Shown: positions 26,234 through 35,713, counted from the stretch's first letter. The stretch is 64,000 bases of DNA from Candidatus Scotarchaeum otlingeri (GCA_002011075.2 MTMA02000006.1:767261-831260), one strand, 5' to 3'. Notes: generated from the sequence alone by a model not told the origin. Made by a program: numbers and translations.

Positions 26234-27058
26234 TCAACGATAAAAAATATTCTTTATAATTACGGTTATGATGTATACCGCGCTAGTTAGAAGAGCTATA
26301 GCCCCACTTGGCGGCCAATCTATAGATAAGGCTATAAAGAGCCCGGTAAACCCTAATAAAACAGTCAATGAAAAAGTCAATAATATAAATCTATTTATGC
26401 TAGTGGATATTTCCCTAGCGGTAGCGGCTGGAGCTATGACAAGAGCAAATACTAGTAGGCTTCCGACGGTTTTAGCCGCTATACCCCCAGCCACTCCTAT
26501 AAGTAGGAATAATAGATAATCGAAGAATTTGACGTTGAGCCCCATAGCCTCTGCACCCTCAGCGTCAAAGCATATATACATTAATTCATGATAAAATGCC
26601 ACTAATATTAACAGTCCAACTAATACAATCAAGCTTAACTGCATAATATCAAGAGTTGTCATAAATAGAATATCCGAGACCAAATAAGTATCTATTAATG
26701 CTCTCAATTCTGCAGGGACTATAGCTCTTACAGTTGCATATACCGCTAGGCTTAACGCCATTGCCCCTGCTAATGCCGCATTCAGAGCTTCCGCTCCACC
26801 ATGTCTACCTGCATACGCAACCAATAACGATGATAATGCACTAAATATAACAGCCCATATAAGGGGATCCATCGGGATTGAGAATAGATGTACTATTAAT
26901 ATAGCAAGTGAGACACCGCCTAGAGCGGCATGGGAACTTTCACCGGGAAGATATGGTACACCTCTCATAAAAGCTAGAGTTCCTCCTATAGACATTATAC
27001 CAAGTAGAATTATGGATATATAAGATTTTATTAGGAGGGGGGAGAGAAGGTTAAACAT
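26234..27058 (-). CDS. Zn/Mn ABC transporter permease (ABC-3 family)
   Basis: 274-residue ABC-3 permease with about eight membrane segments and family landmarks MRGVPYLPGESSHAALGG, GAEALNAALAGAMALSLAV and AAKTVGSLLVFALVIAPAATA. It forms the membrane part of a ZnuABC/MntABC-type metal importer with the ATPase and binding protein upstream. GGTGAT precedes the ATG at 27058; the gene overlaps the ATPase end by 8 bases. The operon order, from high to low coordinates, is regulator, binding protein, ATPase, permease. Confidence 0.9.
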   Translation of the reverse strand: MFNLLSPLLIKSYISIILLGIMSIGGTLAFMRGVPYLPGESSHAALGGVSLAILIVHLFSIPMDPLIWAVIFSALSSLLVAYAGRHGGAEALNAALAGAMALSLAVYATVRAIVPAELRALIDTYLVSDILFMTTLDIMQLSLIVLVGLLILVAFYHELMYICFDAEGAEAMGLNVKFFDYLLFLLIGVAGGIAAKTVGSLLVFALVIAPAATAREISTSINRFILLTFSLTVLLGFTGLFIALSIDWPPSGAIALLTSAVYIITVIIKNIFYR

Positions 27059-27827
27059 GTGTATCACCTGTTACGACGATAGGGCATGGATGCCCATCGA
27101 ATATTCTGACATCACTACCATAAACCTTCATCAATACTTCTTTTCTTAGAACTTCTCTTGGTTTGCCGATAGCAATAATTTCCTTATTTAGTATCATAAT
27201 CAAGTCGGAGATAGCAGAGATGGGGTTAATATCGTGGGTCACTATGAATATAGATACATTCCTAGATTTGATTCTATGTAGAAACTCTATTATATGAGCT
27301 TGAGTCGACATATCGATTTTATTGAACGGCTCATCCAGTAGAAGAATTTTAGGTTTATTGGCGATTCCCCTTGCTATAAGTACTCTTTGTTGCTCGCCCC
27401 CACTTAACTGTGAAAACCTCTTGTCCCATGCCCATTCCATCTCAACGGTTCTTAACGCCTCCAGGGCGTTCTCAATATCTTTCGGGGAAGGATACCTAGG
27501 CAGACTTTTATTTATAAGTATACCCATCAAAACAACATCTTTAACCTTCACAGGTAAATCCCTTGTTATATAATCCTTCTGAGGAACATACCCCACTAAT
27601 CTTCTGATACTGATAGGATTATACACCGGGTTATACCCGAGTATCTCCACCTTACCTCTATCCGGCTTTAATAATCCAAGCATCGTTTTTAAGAGGGTAG
27701 TTTTCCCTGCGCCATTAGGTCCCATGATAGAGAGAAAGGTGGGGTGGACAGTTGAAAAAGTAATATTCCTAAGAATATTATTTCCATTTATCGATACATA
27801 TACATCTGTAAACTTAATATACTCCAT
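27051..27827 (-). CDS. Zn/Mn ABC transporter ATP-binding protein
   Basis: 258-residue ATPase with Walker A MGPNGAGKTTLLKTM, Q-loop VGYVPQKDYITRDLP, signature LSGGEQQRVLIARGIA, Walker B KILLLDEPFNKID and switch VTHDINPI. The sequence around the Q-loop and the trailing region resemble the ZnuC/MntB group. It drives import through the permease encoded next, and is preceded by GAGGGGAT before its ATG. It follows the binding-protein gene after only 3 bases. Confidence 0.92.
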   Translation of the reverse strand: MEYIKFTDVYVSINGNNILRNITFSTVHPTFLSIMGPNGAGKTTLLKTMLGLLKPDRGKVEILGYNPVYNPISIRRLVGYVPQKDYITRDLPVKVKDVVLMGILINKSLPRYPSPKDIENALEALRTVEMEWAWDKRFSQLSGGEQQRVLIARGIANKPKILLLDEPFNKIDMSTQAHIIEFLHRIKSRNVSIFIVTHDINPISAISDLIMILNKEIIAIGKPREVLRKEVLMKVYGSDVRIFDGHPCPIVVTGDTHV

Positions 27828-27830
27828 ACA

Positions 27831-28865
27831 TTATCCCCTCATTATCTTAATAATATGAAAAACCAGTCCTAAAATTAAGATGATAACTACAAAAATCATT
27901 GATATATATACCATTTCGGGCCAATTATCTCTAGATGGATTTACCTCTAATTCCCCTATACCCTCGATGACTCCCAGATTATAGGTATACAGTGTTTCTA
28001 AGAAATATAGACCGTCCATTGATAATGTCCTTAGCTCTATAATCGGTACACCGGTCTCTCTGCTTAGTTCTATTATATACTCAAATATCGGCTTCTTTTT
28101 TGTGAGATCAGAAATGAATATATACTCAAATTTTCCTTTTTCTAATAATTCTCTTGCTTCCTGGAGGATTGATGGAGAAACAGAATATAACTCTCCATGG
28201 ACTAATATTGTAGAGGGATTTAACCCCAGACTAAGCAAAATATATTGTTCTGGTGGTGTCACCGCTAGGACCTCAGTGCCATATAAACCGAGATCCATTA
28301 TAGACTCAAGTATCGTATTATTAAGCCGTTCTATCCTCTCTCTGAACATTTGATATGAATTTAGATAGAAATCTCTATGTATCGGATCGATATCTCCAAG
28401 TTTATCGGCTACTGATTTGGCTATTACTAGAGCATTTGGTAGATATAGCCAGTATCCATGGATATTTAATTCGTTAGTCCCTGGAAAATTCATCAGAATA
28501 AGTTGATCCCTTAGGTCACCCATTAGATCAAGGGAAAAGCCAGATACCTCTCTTTCTTTTTCTTCACTAATCAGCATTAGAAGCTCTTCTTCCCATGCGA
28601 TATGGCCAGTGATAATGATTAAATCTGATGATAATACTTTAGATACCATGTTTGAAGTAATTACAATCTCATGGAACTCCTCTTCCTCAGACACTATATA
28701 ATTGATCTCAACATATGGTCCACCTATCTCATACACAAAGAAGGATATAGGCTCTATGCTGACTGTGACAATGACCTTACCAATTCCAGATGATCCGACT
28801 ACTTTACCAAATAATAATAGTATGGCTATGAGTATCACTATTATTACAAGATTCTTATTTCTCAT
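27831..28865 (-). CDS. Metal-binding solute-binding protein (ZnuA-like), doubly membrane-anchored
   Basis: 344-residue cluster A-I (ZnuA/PsaA-type) binding protein. It has an amino-terminal hydrophobic signal or anchor, then likely metal ligands in EEEFHEI, NIHGYWLYLPNAL, LVHGELYSVSP and the late Asp region LRTLSMDG. This family binds Zn, Mn or Fe in a fixed lobed fold. The carboxy terminus adds a second membrane helix (about residues 315-340) and a short basic tail, so the protein is tied to the membrane rather than free. The His-rich loop of ZnuA is absent. ATG at 28865 follows GGTGAG and overlaps the regulator end by 11 bases. Confidence 0.85.
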   Translation of the reverse strand: MRNKNLVIIVILIAILLLFGKVVGSSGIGKVIVTVSIEPISFFVYEIGGPYVEINYIVSEEEEFHEIVITSNMVSKVLSSDLIIITGHIAWEEELLMLISEEKEREVSGFSLDLMGDLRDQLILMNFPGTNELNIHGYWLYLPNALVIAKSVADKLGDIDPIHRDFYLNSYQMFRERIERLNNTILESIMDLGLYGTEVLAVTPPEQYILLSLGLNPSTILVHGELYSVSPSILQEARELLEKGKFEYIFISDLTKKKPIFEYIIELSRETGVPIIELRTLSMDGLYFLETLYTYNLGVIEGIGELEVNPSRDNWPEMVYISMIFVVIILILGLVFHIIKIMRG

Positions 28866-29298
28866 ACTTCTCACCACAGTACCCGGTGTATATTGGGTTT
28901 CCATGGAAACACCTCATCGGTCTTCCGAGGAGAGTATAGAGGGAGCTTACAATCTTACAATCTATTAGATAATCAATTTTATCCGCTTCTCGGCATGCTA
29001 TGTCTGGCTCTAGTCTTAGTATATCAATGTAGAACTGTTCTAATACTCTATGGTGATATATAGCTTCTTTGGCGAGAGCCAAACCCTTACTAGTTAACTT
29101 TACATACGACCATGGTTTTCTTATAACCAGGCCCTTTTTGACAAGCTTATTTAATGTGTCTATAACTGAAGGCGGCTTAATTCCAAGTGACTGAGCCAGA
29201 GTTGTACTAGAAACTTTTCTCTTATCTTCGATCAAGCCCCTATATATCTTTTTTATGCACTCTACTTCTGACTTTGTAAGTATATCGCTGATGGACAT
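28855..29298 (-). CDS. DtxR/MntR-family metal-dependent transcriptional repressor
   Basis: 147-residue iron-dependent-repressor-family regulator. The amino-terminal winged helix has KRKVSSTTLAQSLGIKPPSVIDTLNKLVKKGLV and the central dimerisation and metal-binding part has HHRVLEQFYIDILRLE and EADKIDYLID. There is no SH3 domain, as in MntR. It heads a Zn/Mn import operon and probably represses it when metal is plentiful. A DtxR-type palindrome lies right at its promoter (29315-29329). I chose the ATG at 29298, with TTGGTG upstream; the in-frame TTG at 29313 is unlikely. A carboxy-terminal stretch rich in Cys and His (CFHGNP, GYCGEK) could be a second metal site. Confidence 0.88.
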   Translation of the reverse strand: MSISDILTKSEVECIKKIYRGLIEDKRKVSSTTLAQSLGIKPPSVIDTLNKLVKKGLVIRKPWSYVKLTSKGLALAKEAIYHHRVLEQFYIDILRLEPDIACREADKIDYLIDCKIVSSLYTLLGRPMRCFHGNPIYTGYCGEKYEK

Positions 29299-29314
29299 AT
29301 ATATATACACCAAG

Positions 29315-29329
29315 TTAGGCTCTACCTAA
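29315..29329. promoter_or_regulatory. DtxR-type operator, TTAGG-5-CCTAA
   Basis: TTAGG (29315-29319) and CCTAA (29325-29329) are exact inverted arms spaced by CTCTA. They match the arms of DtxR/SirR-type sites such as TTAGGTTAGCCTAA, with one extra base. The site lies between a minus-strand TATA box (29356-29365) and the start codon of the DtxR-family gene, so binding would block transcription of the whole metal operon. Confidence 0.6.
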
Positions 29330-29355
29330 TTTTAATGCAATTAAATATGATAAGT

Positions 29356-29365
29356 CTTTATATAG
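29356..29365 (-). promoter_or_regulatory. TATA box for the metal-importer operon
   Basis: On the minus strand this reads CTATATAAAG, and predicts a transcript start near 29335, immediately before the palindromic operator at 29315-29329. Confidence 0.5.
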
Positions 29366-29443
29366 ATTTACTTGACTATAGCATAACTAAATAATTTAAA
29401 TAGAGATATAGAAGGTATAATTGAGATATTAAAAAGGGTGGAG

Positions 29444-29827
29444 ATGAAATTGGGCTATGAACTTTACCTGGAACATATTCTAGACCATTATCGGAATCCC
29501 AGAAACTATGGTAAATTAGATGATGCAACAGTTAAACATACCGATACGAATATTCCGTGTGGTGATGAATTAACTTATTATCTCAAGATAGAGGATAACA
29601 AAATAAGCAAAGTGGGATTTATAGGACAGGGTTGCGTATTATCAATGGCATCAGCCTCTATACTCTCAGAGAAGATAAAGAATATGGAAATAGATGAGAT
29701 TAACAAGTTGGATGAAGAGTATATATATAATATTCTTGGTATACGGCCGGGTCCTGCGAGAAGTAAATGCGTATTGCTATCACTTAAAGTACTGAAAAAA
29801 GCTGTTGAAAAACTAGATAGGGTATAA
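29444..29827 (+). CDS. iscU: IscU/NifU-like iron-sulfur scaffold protein
   Basis: 127-residue scaffold on which iron-sulfur clusters are built. All three ligand cysteines are in place: NIPCGDELTYYL, FIGQGCVLSMASASIL and ARSKCVLLSLKVL. The opening YELYLEHILDHYRNPRNYG is typical. The sequence is nearer the SufU form in its length and its lack of an LPPVK Hsp70-binding motif. It has no cysteine desulfurase gene beside it. GGGTG comes just before the ATG; a GTG at 29438 is an alternative. It stands divergent from the metal operon. Confidence 0.88.
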   Translation: MKLGYELYLEHILDHYRNPRNYGKLDDATVKHTDTNIPCGDELTYYLKIEDNKISKVGFIGQGCVLSMASASILSEKIKNMEIDEINKLDEEYIYNILGIRPGPARSKCVLLSLKVLKKAVEKLDRV

Positions 29828-29829
29828 AT

Positions 29830-32154
29830 TTAATCCCTATAGATAATCTCCAGCCTACTATATCCATCTTCTTTAAACACTTTGATAACGTTTCTAAATA
29901 TGGGTTCATCCATCAAGTCCTCCTGATGAGAGATTATTATGATCTGTTCATATTCACCTAACTCCATTAATGACTCTAATGCATAAACAACTTTCTTTCT
30001 TAGTTCAGTATCCATAGCTCCAAATCCCTCATCAATAATGATGAATTTTGGTCTATATCCACTATATAGTGCTTCACTAACCAGCCTATTCATTGCAAGT
30101 CTAACCGCAAATCCCAATAAAGCAGTTTCACCACCACTAAAAGTAACTATATCATCAGCCACTCCACTTCTATAAGCTATCATATCAATTTTCTGTCTAT
30201 CTTTCTCATATGAAAGCCTGAATTCAAGTGATAAGGGTAGGCCAAACTCTTCAAGATACATATTGGAGTAGTCCTCCAACTGCTCTAGATATCTATTTAA
30301 TAGAAATGTTGGAATGCCTCTCTCGGAGAAAGCATCATCCAAAATGCTGAGCGCCGATATATCTACTCTAAGTAAAGATTTTTCTTTTTCAATGTCTCTT
30401 AATTCCTTTTCTTTGCTTAAGATCCTTTGGTACCTCTCATCTAATAATTTTAGGCTTCCATCCACTTCCCCTATCCTATTACTTACTTGGGTTTTTTCAT
30501 TACGTATTTTTTCTAATTCATTTTTTAAGTTATTAAGCTTCTTCTTTGTAGATTCAAATTTAGCTATCTTCTTCTCAATAGCCTCTATTTTTTCCTTAGC
30601 CTCCAAAATATTATTCTTTATTGAGGCTATTTTCTCTGCTAATTCAAAATATTCATCTATTTCTTTTCTGTATTTCTCATAATGAGTATATCTCTCCATC
30701 ATTTCCTCTATATTTTCAGTATTGAAGATCTTCTTGAGCTGCATCAATAGGTCATTATATTTCTTGTCATAACTGCTTTTCATGCTTCTACATTCCTCTA
30801 TGGTCTCTTTCCCCCTGTACTCCAGTTTAAATATGCTAAGTTTTTCTTTGAGTTTTTCTTCTTCAATTTCTAATCTCTTTAGTTTCTGCGTGATATCCTC
30901 CAGTTCCTTATCGACCCTTCCCTTTTCACTCAATAGATCCTTAATTTTTTGCTCTGCACTAGCTATTTTATTGTTATATTCTTCAACAAGTTGGTTTTTA
31001 TGCTTATCTGTTAATGGTTGTTCACATATCGGACATTTATCCCCAGCTCTCGATATCTTATCGAGACTATCACTTATAATCTTCACCTCTTCTTTTAGCC
31101 TCATTATACTTGAGTTTATCTCCTCTAGTTTTAATGAGGTCTCCCGATATTTTTGTTCTGCAGAGTCCTTCTCTCTAAGCCCTTTAATTATATCAATTAT
31201 TTCTTCCAGTAGACCTTTTTTCTTAGCTAGATCTTGAAGTTCATAAATCCTGATTCCAGAGGATAGAATATCTTTTGCGGTTGATAGATCTATACCCCAT
31301 TTCTCGAGTTTTGAATTTAGCCCAGCTATAATCTCTTCCTTTTCTCTTAATTCTGACTCCCACTCTTCTTTCTTCTTGGCAATCATTTCATATACTCCAA
31401 TTTCTTCATGGAGTCTATCCAATTCTTCTCTAAAGATATTAAAATCTCTATCTATCTTCTCTTCTTCCCTAGATAGCTCCATATGAGTTTTCTCCAGCTT
31501 CATTTTCTCAGTCTTTAAGGCTTCAAGTTGTGATAGAACGCGCTCTTTTTCTGAAATTATAGTCTTTATTTCAGTTTCTTTCTTTTCGATATCCCTCATT
31601 TTCTTCTCTAAGGACTCTTTTCTATTCCTAATTCTCTCTCTATATCTTTCTAACCCTAGTTTGAATAGGTCGACAAGGATGTTTCTCCTTTCAAAGGGTT
31701 TGGCTAGGATAAATCTGTATACCTCCCCTTGCCTAATTATACACGAGTTCAATAGGCCTGTATAGTCAAATCCAAGCATATTCAATATCATTTTATTAAC
31801 AGCCCTAGGCCCTTCTATATAGCTTTTTACCTCCCCTTGAAGATACCTTTTCAAATAAGTTTCCTCGGTTTTGTCTATCCATATTTCCCTAGTCACTTTA
31901 TATTTGGAGTCTCCTATGCTAAATGTTAATTCTATTCTGCCCTTTTTCTTATCCATAGATACGATTTCTCTTAATCTTCTTCCTACGCCATAACATTCGC
32001 CATATAAGGCGGCTGTGATGGCGTCGACAAATAATGTGGTTTTCCCTGAACCGGTGGCTCCAGATATAAATATGGGGTATTCTAAGGCATCGAAATCTAT
32101 GAATGCATCTCGATACGAAGCGATATTCCTCACTCGTAGATTATTAAGCTTCAA
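29830..32154 (-). CDS. rad50: Rad50 double-strand-break repair ATPase
   Basis: 774-residue SMC-like ATPase that with Mre11 processes DNA double-strand breaks. Walker A is GATGSGKTTLFVDAI (residues 33-47), two long coiled coils follow, and the zinc hook CPICEQPL lies near residue 375. The carboxy-terminal part has the signature FSGGETALLGFAVRLA, Walker B FIIIDEGFGAMD and an ISHQ switch. It is somewhat short for the family, mainly in the coiled coils. The start is a TTG that overlaps the mre11 stop, preceded by the very strong site GGAGGGGGGAGA. Confidence 0.96.
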   Translation of the reverse strand: MKLNNLRVRNIASYRDAFIDFDALEYPIFISGATGSGKTTLFVDAITAALYGECYGVGRRLREIVSMDKKKGRIELTFSIGDSKYKVTREIWIDKTEETYLKRYLQGEVKSYIEGPRAVNKMILNMLGFDYTGLLNSCIIRQGEVYRFILAKPFERRNILVDLFKLGLERYRERIRNRKESLEKKMRDIEKKETEIKTIISEKERVLSQLEALKTEKMKLEKTHMELSREEEKIDRDFNIFREELDRLHEEIGVYEMIAKKKEEWESELREKEEIIAGLNSKLEKWGIDLSTAKDILSSGIRIYELQDLAKKKGLLEEIIDIIKGLREKDSAEQKYRETSLKLEEINSSIMRLKEEVKIISDSLDKISRAGDKCPICEQPLTDKHKNQLVEEYNNKIASAEQKIKDLLSEKGRVDKELEDITQKLKRLEIEEEKLKEKLSIFKLEYRGKETIEECRSMKSSYDKKYNDLLMQLKKIFNTENIEEMMERYTHYEKYRKEIDEYFELAEKIASIKNNILEAKEKIEAIEKKIAKFESTKKKLNNLKNELEKIRNEKTQVSNRIGEVDGSLKLLDERYQRILSKEKELRDIEKEKSLLRVDISALSILDDAFSERGIPTFLLNRYLEQLEDYSNMYLEEFGLPLSLEFRLSYEKDRQKIDMIAYRSGVADDIVTFSGGETALLGFAVRLAMNRLVSEALYSGYRPKFIIIDEGFGAMDTELRKKVVYALESLMELGEYEQIIIISHQEDLMDEPIFRNVIKVFKEDGYSRLEIIYRD

Positions 32155-33350
32155 TCTCCCCCCTCCAGCAATTCGTCAAGATACTTAATCGCCCTAGAAA
32201 GTATATTCTTCTCCCTATCTCTATAGTGGGTGTAAATGAATTCTTTGGCAACATCCTTAAGCTTGAAAGGACTCAACTCTTCTGCTTCTACACTCGGCCG
32301 TTTTACACCATAAATAGTTTCTTTTGTATACGAATATCCAGCCACTTTATATTCTTCTAGCAGGATATCATCGATTTTTGGCGTTATCTTATCAAACTTC
32401 TTTATTTCTTCTCTGTTACCATAGATTTCGAATCTAATTAATGAACCTCTCTGTATATCGGCTTTAGCCAGCAGCTCTCTGATACTCTCTATGATATCGA
32501 TATTCGGCTGGAGTGTAAGTCTAACTCTATGCATACTTCTACATGGTAGCTCTATCCTTTCTACCTTTCTATGTTCAAGATCAATTATATTAAAGTATTT
32601 CTCATCATTAATCTCTGAAAAATCTATTCTCTCAATAGAGCCTGCATAGAAAATGTTTTCTCTCAATCTTTGGTTAAGATGTACATGTCCTAAGGCTATA
32701 TAGTCAAATCTATCAGGATATAGATAGTTGATAGGTATATATGGTTCATCGATATACCTTTCTACATATGTATCTGTAAATCTACATCCTTTAATCAGTA
32801 TATGGCAGATTAATAATTTATAATCGCATTTTTCAAGCCTTGAGAGCAGCCTACCGATTTCGTCCATGATAAATCTGCTATAATCACTTTTACCTGTTAT
32901 GGCTCTATATCTCCTATAGCTTATATAGGGTATTGGAATAATCCCGAGTTTGCGGTCAGCTACATTAAGTATTATTGGTTCATCAGGTATAGCTGAGTGG
33001 AATATAGAATACGGCTTTCCTCTACCCGTAAATATATCCATATATACTCTTTCTTCAGGAGATACCCTCCTATCATGGTTTCCCGATATAAAAACTGTAT
33101 ATATACCCCTCCTCTCTGTTTCTAAAAGGAGCTCATTAAATAAAGTAAAATCCCGGGGATTAGGTGTACTCCTATGAAATATATCGCCAGATATTATGAT
33201 AAGATCTATATTATTCTTCCATGCATATTCAAATATAATCCTCATATTCCTTCTAAGGTCTTCTCTCCTAACCTCCTCTATAGAATAACCCCTTAGACCT
33301 CTGACTGTAAGGCCCAAATGGAAATCTGACGTATGTAATATCCTGGTCAT
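32151..33350 (-). CDS. mre11: Mre11 nuclease
   Basis: 399-residue phosphoesterase nuclease acting with Rad50. Mn-binding motifs are HTSDFHLG (residues 6-13), IIISGDIFHRSTPN, FISGNHDRR, a His in LLICHILIKG and ALGHVHLNQRL. The remaining carboxy-terminal part binds DNA and Rad50. I prefer the ATG at 33350, after GTGATAGTG; a GTG at 33359 is the longest start. It follows the herA stop almost without gap and overlaps rad50 by 4 bases, so all are coupled. Confidence 0.95.
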   Translation of the reverse strand: MTRILHTSDFHLGLTVRGLRGYSIEEVRREDLRRNMRIIFEYAWKNNIDLIIISGDIFHRSTPNPRDFTLFNELLLETERRGIYTVFISGNHDRRVSPEERVYMDIFTGRGKPYSIFHSAIPDEPIILNVADRKLGIIPIPYISYRRYRAITGKSDYSRFIMDEIGRLLSRLEKCDYKLLICHILIKGCRFTDTYVERYIDEPYIPINYLYPDRFDYIALGHVHLNQRLRENIFYAGSIERIDFSEINDEKYFNIIDLEHRKVERIELPCRSMHRVRLTLQPNIDIIESIRELLAKADIQRGSLIRFEIYGNREEIKKFDKITPKIDDILLEEYKVAGYSYTKETIYGVKRPSVEAEELSPFKLKDVAKEFIYTHYRDREKNILSRAIKYLDELLEGGD

Positions 33351-33359
33351 CACTATCAC

Positions 33360-35087
33360 TTAAAATAGATCCTTTCTGATACCGCTCTGTGTCTTAGCAT
33401 ATTCCTTTATATACCTTTTGATTTTAGCTGCGAATTTTCGGTAGTCAATTATATCTAAAATCACTGGAAACTTTATCGCTTCACCATATACCAATGCATT
33501 TTTCTTCTGTAATCTGGCTATTAATCCCGAGTACAATCTTGGATTTGGAGTCCCAGAAACCGCGGACTCTATATCTTGGGGATTAGTTAGAGTGAACACA
33601 AAGTTTGTCCATAGCATGCTTATTACGTCTTTATCGAGTTCACTTGGCCTTTGATCTATAACTGCTATTGTAACACCTTTCTTACGCATTTCTCTCGCGA
33701 CTACACCAAAGGGACTTTGATAATATACATCTTTCCCGAGGAATTTATGGGCTTCCTCGAGAAATATCAGGATCTTTGCATCGCTTTCCTCAACCTCAGC
33801 TAATTTCGCGTGTATTTTTCTTGCTATTAGATTTGCTATCATCATATATAGAGGTATTTCCCTTTCATAATGCCCCATACTTATGATTACACTACAACCA
33901 TCTCTTGAAGATATTAGATCAACTATTCTACTAATCGAGTCGTTATCTTTATGAATTGTTATGGGGTAACTGAGTAGCCGGTATAACTTTGATGTCTGTG
34001 TTACAAAGCTTGTCGCGACCGCTGAACCTACTTTATCGGTAATCTTCTCAACCAGTTGCCTTCTGAATTCCCCGAAATCAGTGATCGACAAATTATTTCT
34101 TAACTCATATATCAATTCATCTTTAAACATATGTTTATCAAGTATATCATCAAGTTGCTCACTAATGAATAATCCCCAAATCCATTTTTCGCCGAGTGAA
34201 GTCTCTTTCTTGATTAATGATGATAGAGTGGGTAGATGCCTAATAAAAGTTTCAGTCAGACCAAATACTTTACTCAAAATCCATATATCGTCTAGCGTTA
34301 GATTATATAGATATATTCTTAATGAGGATATATCCCTATACTTCTTATATAGGTCTTGAGAAGGACTAAATATCTCGAATTCACTTCGCATAAGTCTTCC
34401 AACGCCATCAGCTATCTTATTCCCCATATTATCCTTTAAATACAATCCATACTCGCTATGCATATCGAATAAAAGTAGATGTATGGGTTTAAGGTCTTCA
34501 CCTCTAAATAGGTTTATCCTGTTATATAGAGCTATATACCCCGCTATAATATTACCCAAAAATGTTTTGCCTGTACCAGATTTGCCATATATCCCGAAGC
34601 TTAGCTCTATAAGTCTACTTACATCTATCGGGACATAAACTTCTTCTTTACCCGGAGTTTTGGGAACACCTATATTCCATAATTTATAATTGTCTTCTCT
34701 CTGGAAAAACTTCTCCAGTCTTAATGTATAGTCGGTGGGTATGACTGATGTGTACCCTGGAAAAGTATCACATTCAACAGCATCTTCATCTCCCATTTGA
34801 GCAATAAGTATTGCCTCTAACCATTTTATATTATATCTATCCCCTATCGATTCTACGATGGGTTTTAAGAGGTCTACCTTATCTCTAAATAGGTCTGTGA
34901 TTAGGGCTTCGCTTCCTTTTACACCTATATTGTTTATCATCACCAAATATTCGTATTTATCTCCCTTTATGGAGAGTAAACTGCCTAATGGGTAGTCCTC
35001 GATCGACTCTTTGGGACTGAGTAGTATTTTAACTCCTTCTTTTATGCTGCCTGAAACTACATATCCTATTTCCCTGATATTCACCAC
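33360..35087 (-). CDS. herA: HerA bipolar DNA helicase/translocase
   Basis: 575-residue hexameric ATPase that works with NurA in resecting DNA ends. It opens with a HAS-barrel (IGYVVSGSIKEGVKILLSP, then GSLLSIKGDKYEYLVMI), has Walker A YGKSGTGKTFLGNIIAG around residue 167, Walker B ILIFLEEAHKFLG and the VIDQRPSELD motif that follows it, and a carboxy-terminal ALVYGEAIKFPV brace typical of HerA. The start is a GTG (35087 or 35084) overlapping the stop of the small HAS-barrel gene. Confidence 0.94.
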   Translation of the reverse strand: MVNIREIGYVVSGSIKEGVKILLSPKESIEDYPLGSLLSIKGDKYEYLVMINNIGVKGSEALITDLFRDKVDLLKPIVESIGDRYNIKWLEAILIAQMGDEDAVECDTFPGYTSVIPTDYTLRLEKFFQREDNYKLWNIGVPKTPGKEEVYVPIDVSRLIELSFGIYGKSGTGKTFLGNIIAGYIALYNRINLFRGEDLKPIHLLLFDMHSEYGLYLKDNMGNKIADGVGRLMRSEFEIFSPSQDLYKKYRDISSLRIYLYNLTLDDIWILSKVFGLTETFIRHLPTLSSLIKKETSLGEKWIWGLFISEQLDDILDKHMFKDELIYELRNNLSITDFGEFRRQLVEKITDKVGSAVATSFVTQTSKLYRLLSYPITIHKDNDSISRIVDLISSRDGCSVIISMGHYEREIPLYMMIANLIARKIHAKLAEVEESDAKILIFLEEAHKFLGKDVYYQSPFGVVAREMRKKGVTIAVIDQRPSELDKDVISMLWTNFVFTLTNPQDIESAVSGTPNPRLYSGLIARLQKKNALVYGEAIKFPVILDIIDYRKFAAKIKRYIKEYAKTQSGIRKDLF

Positions 35088-35713
35088 CCCATGGCTTCAT
35101 GAACTTCTATCAGATAACGTGATGGCTCGACATTAGGAACCCTAGCCAAATGCTTTGATAAGACACGTATAAATACTTCTTTATCACCAATTTTATTCCT
35201 TAGATAGTTTTTATGGGTTTCTATGAAATGCCTAAATATTAGAGTGTCTGCTCCCATAGATACATAGGTCCTAACGAACTCCAGTTTCCAATCTGATACT
35301 CCAAAGAATATATCCAGTATATCATTTGAATCGAGTTTATATGCGAGGGAATGAAGTAGTGGTGTTGCTCCACGGACATGTATAATCTCATGTCCATCAA
35401 AATGACTTGTATATACAATTCGTGTGAATATTAAATGAAACTTATAGATGTCTGGGATGGCCTTCCTTATCTTATCCATGTTAATCTTTAGCGCTCGGAA
35501 AGATCTCTGAGATTTATAGGAGGTCTCTAGCACCGGACCGATGGCATAACCCCAATCAGTAGATACCGCAATAATATCTCCTATCCTAATATGCTCTAAA
35601 AACTCCGGGTAAATGAATATATCGATATAGAAACCGTTGACTGATAATACTTCTCCAACAGCTTTATCTTCATGAGCCTTAAGTTTTAGAAGTTTATTTA
35701 TGCGATCGGCCAT
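35081..35713 (-). CDS. HAS-barrel-like protein in the HerA-NurA operon, function unknown
   Basis: 210-residue protein between nurA and herA. Residues 18-65 (AVGEVLSVNGFYIDIFIYP, then IRIGDIIAVST and GYAIGPVLETS) have the strand pattern of the HAS-barrel found at the amino terminus of HerA, but no ATPase domain follows; the rest is mixed helix and strand with no known motif. The start has a very good site (GGAGGAGGGTAAAAG then ATG). It overlaps nurA by 16 bases and herA by 7, which argues strongly for a shared role, perhaps as a docking or loading factor. The HAS assignment is by eye. Confidence 0.6.
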   Translation of the reverse strand: MADRINKLLKLKAHEDKAVGEVLSVNGFYIDIFIYPEFLEHIRIGDIIAVSTDWGYAIGPVLETSYKSQRSFRALKINMDKIRKAIPDIYKFHLIFTRIVYTSHFDGHEIIHVRGATPLLHSLAYKLDSNDILDIFFGVSDWKLEFVRTYVSMGADTLIFRHFIETHKNYLRNKIGDKEVFIRVLSKHLARVPNVEPSRYLIEVHEAMGW

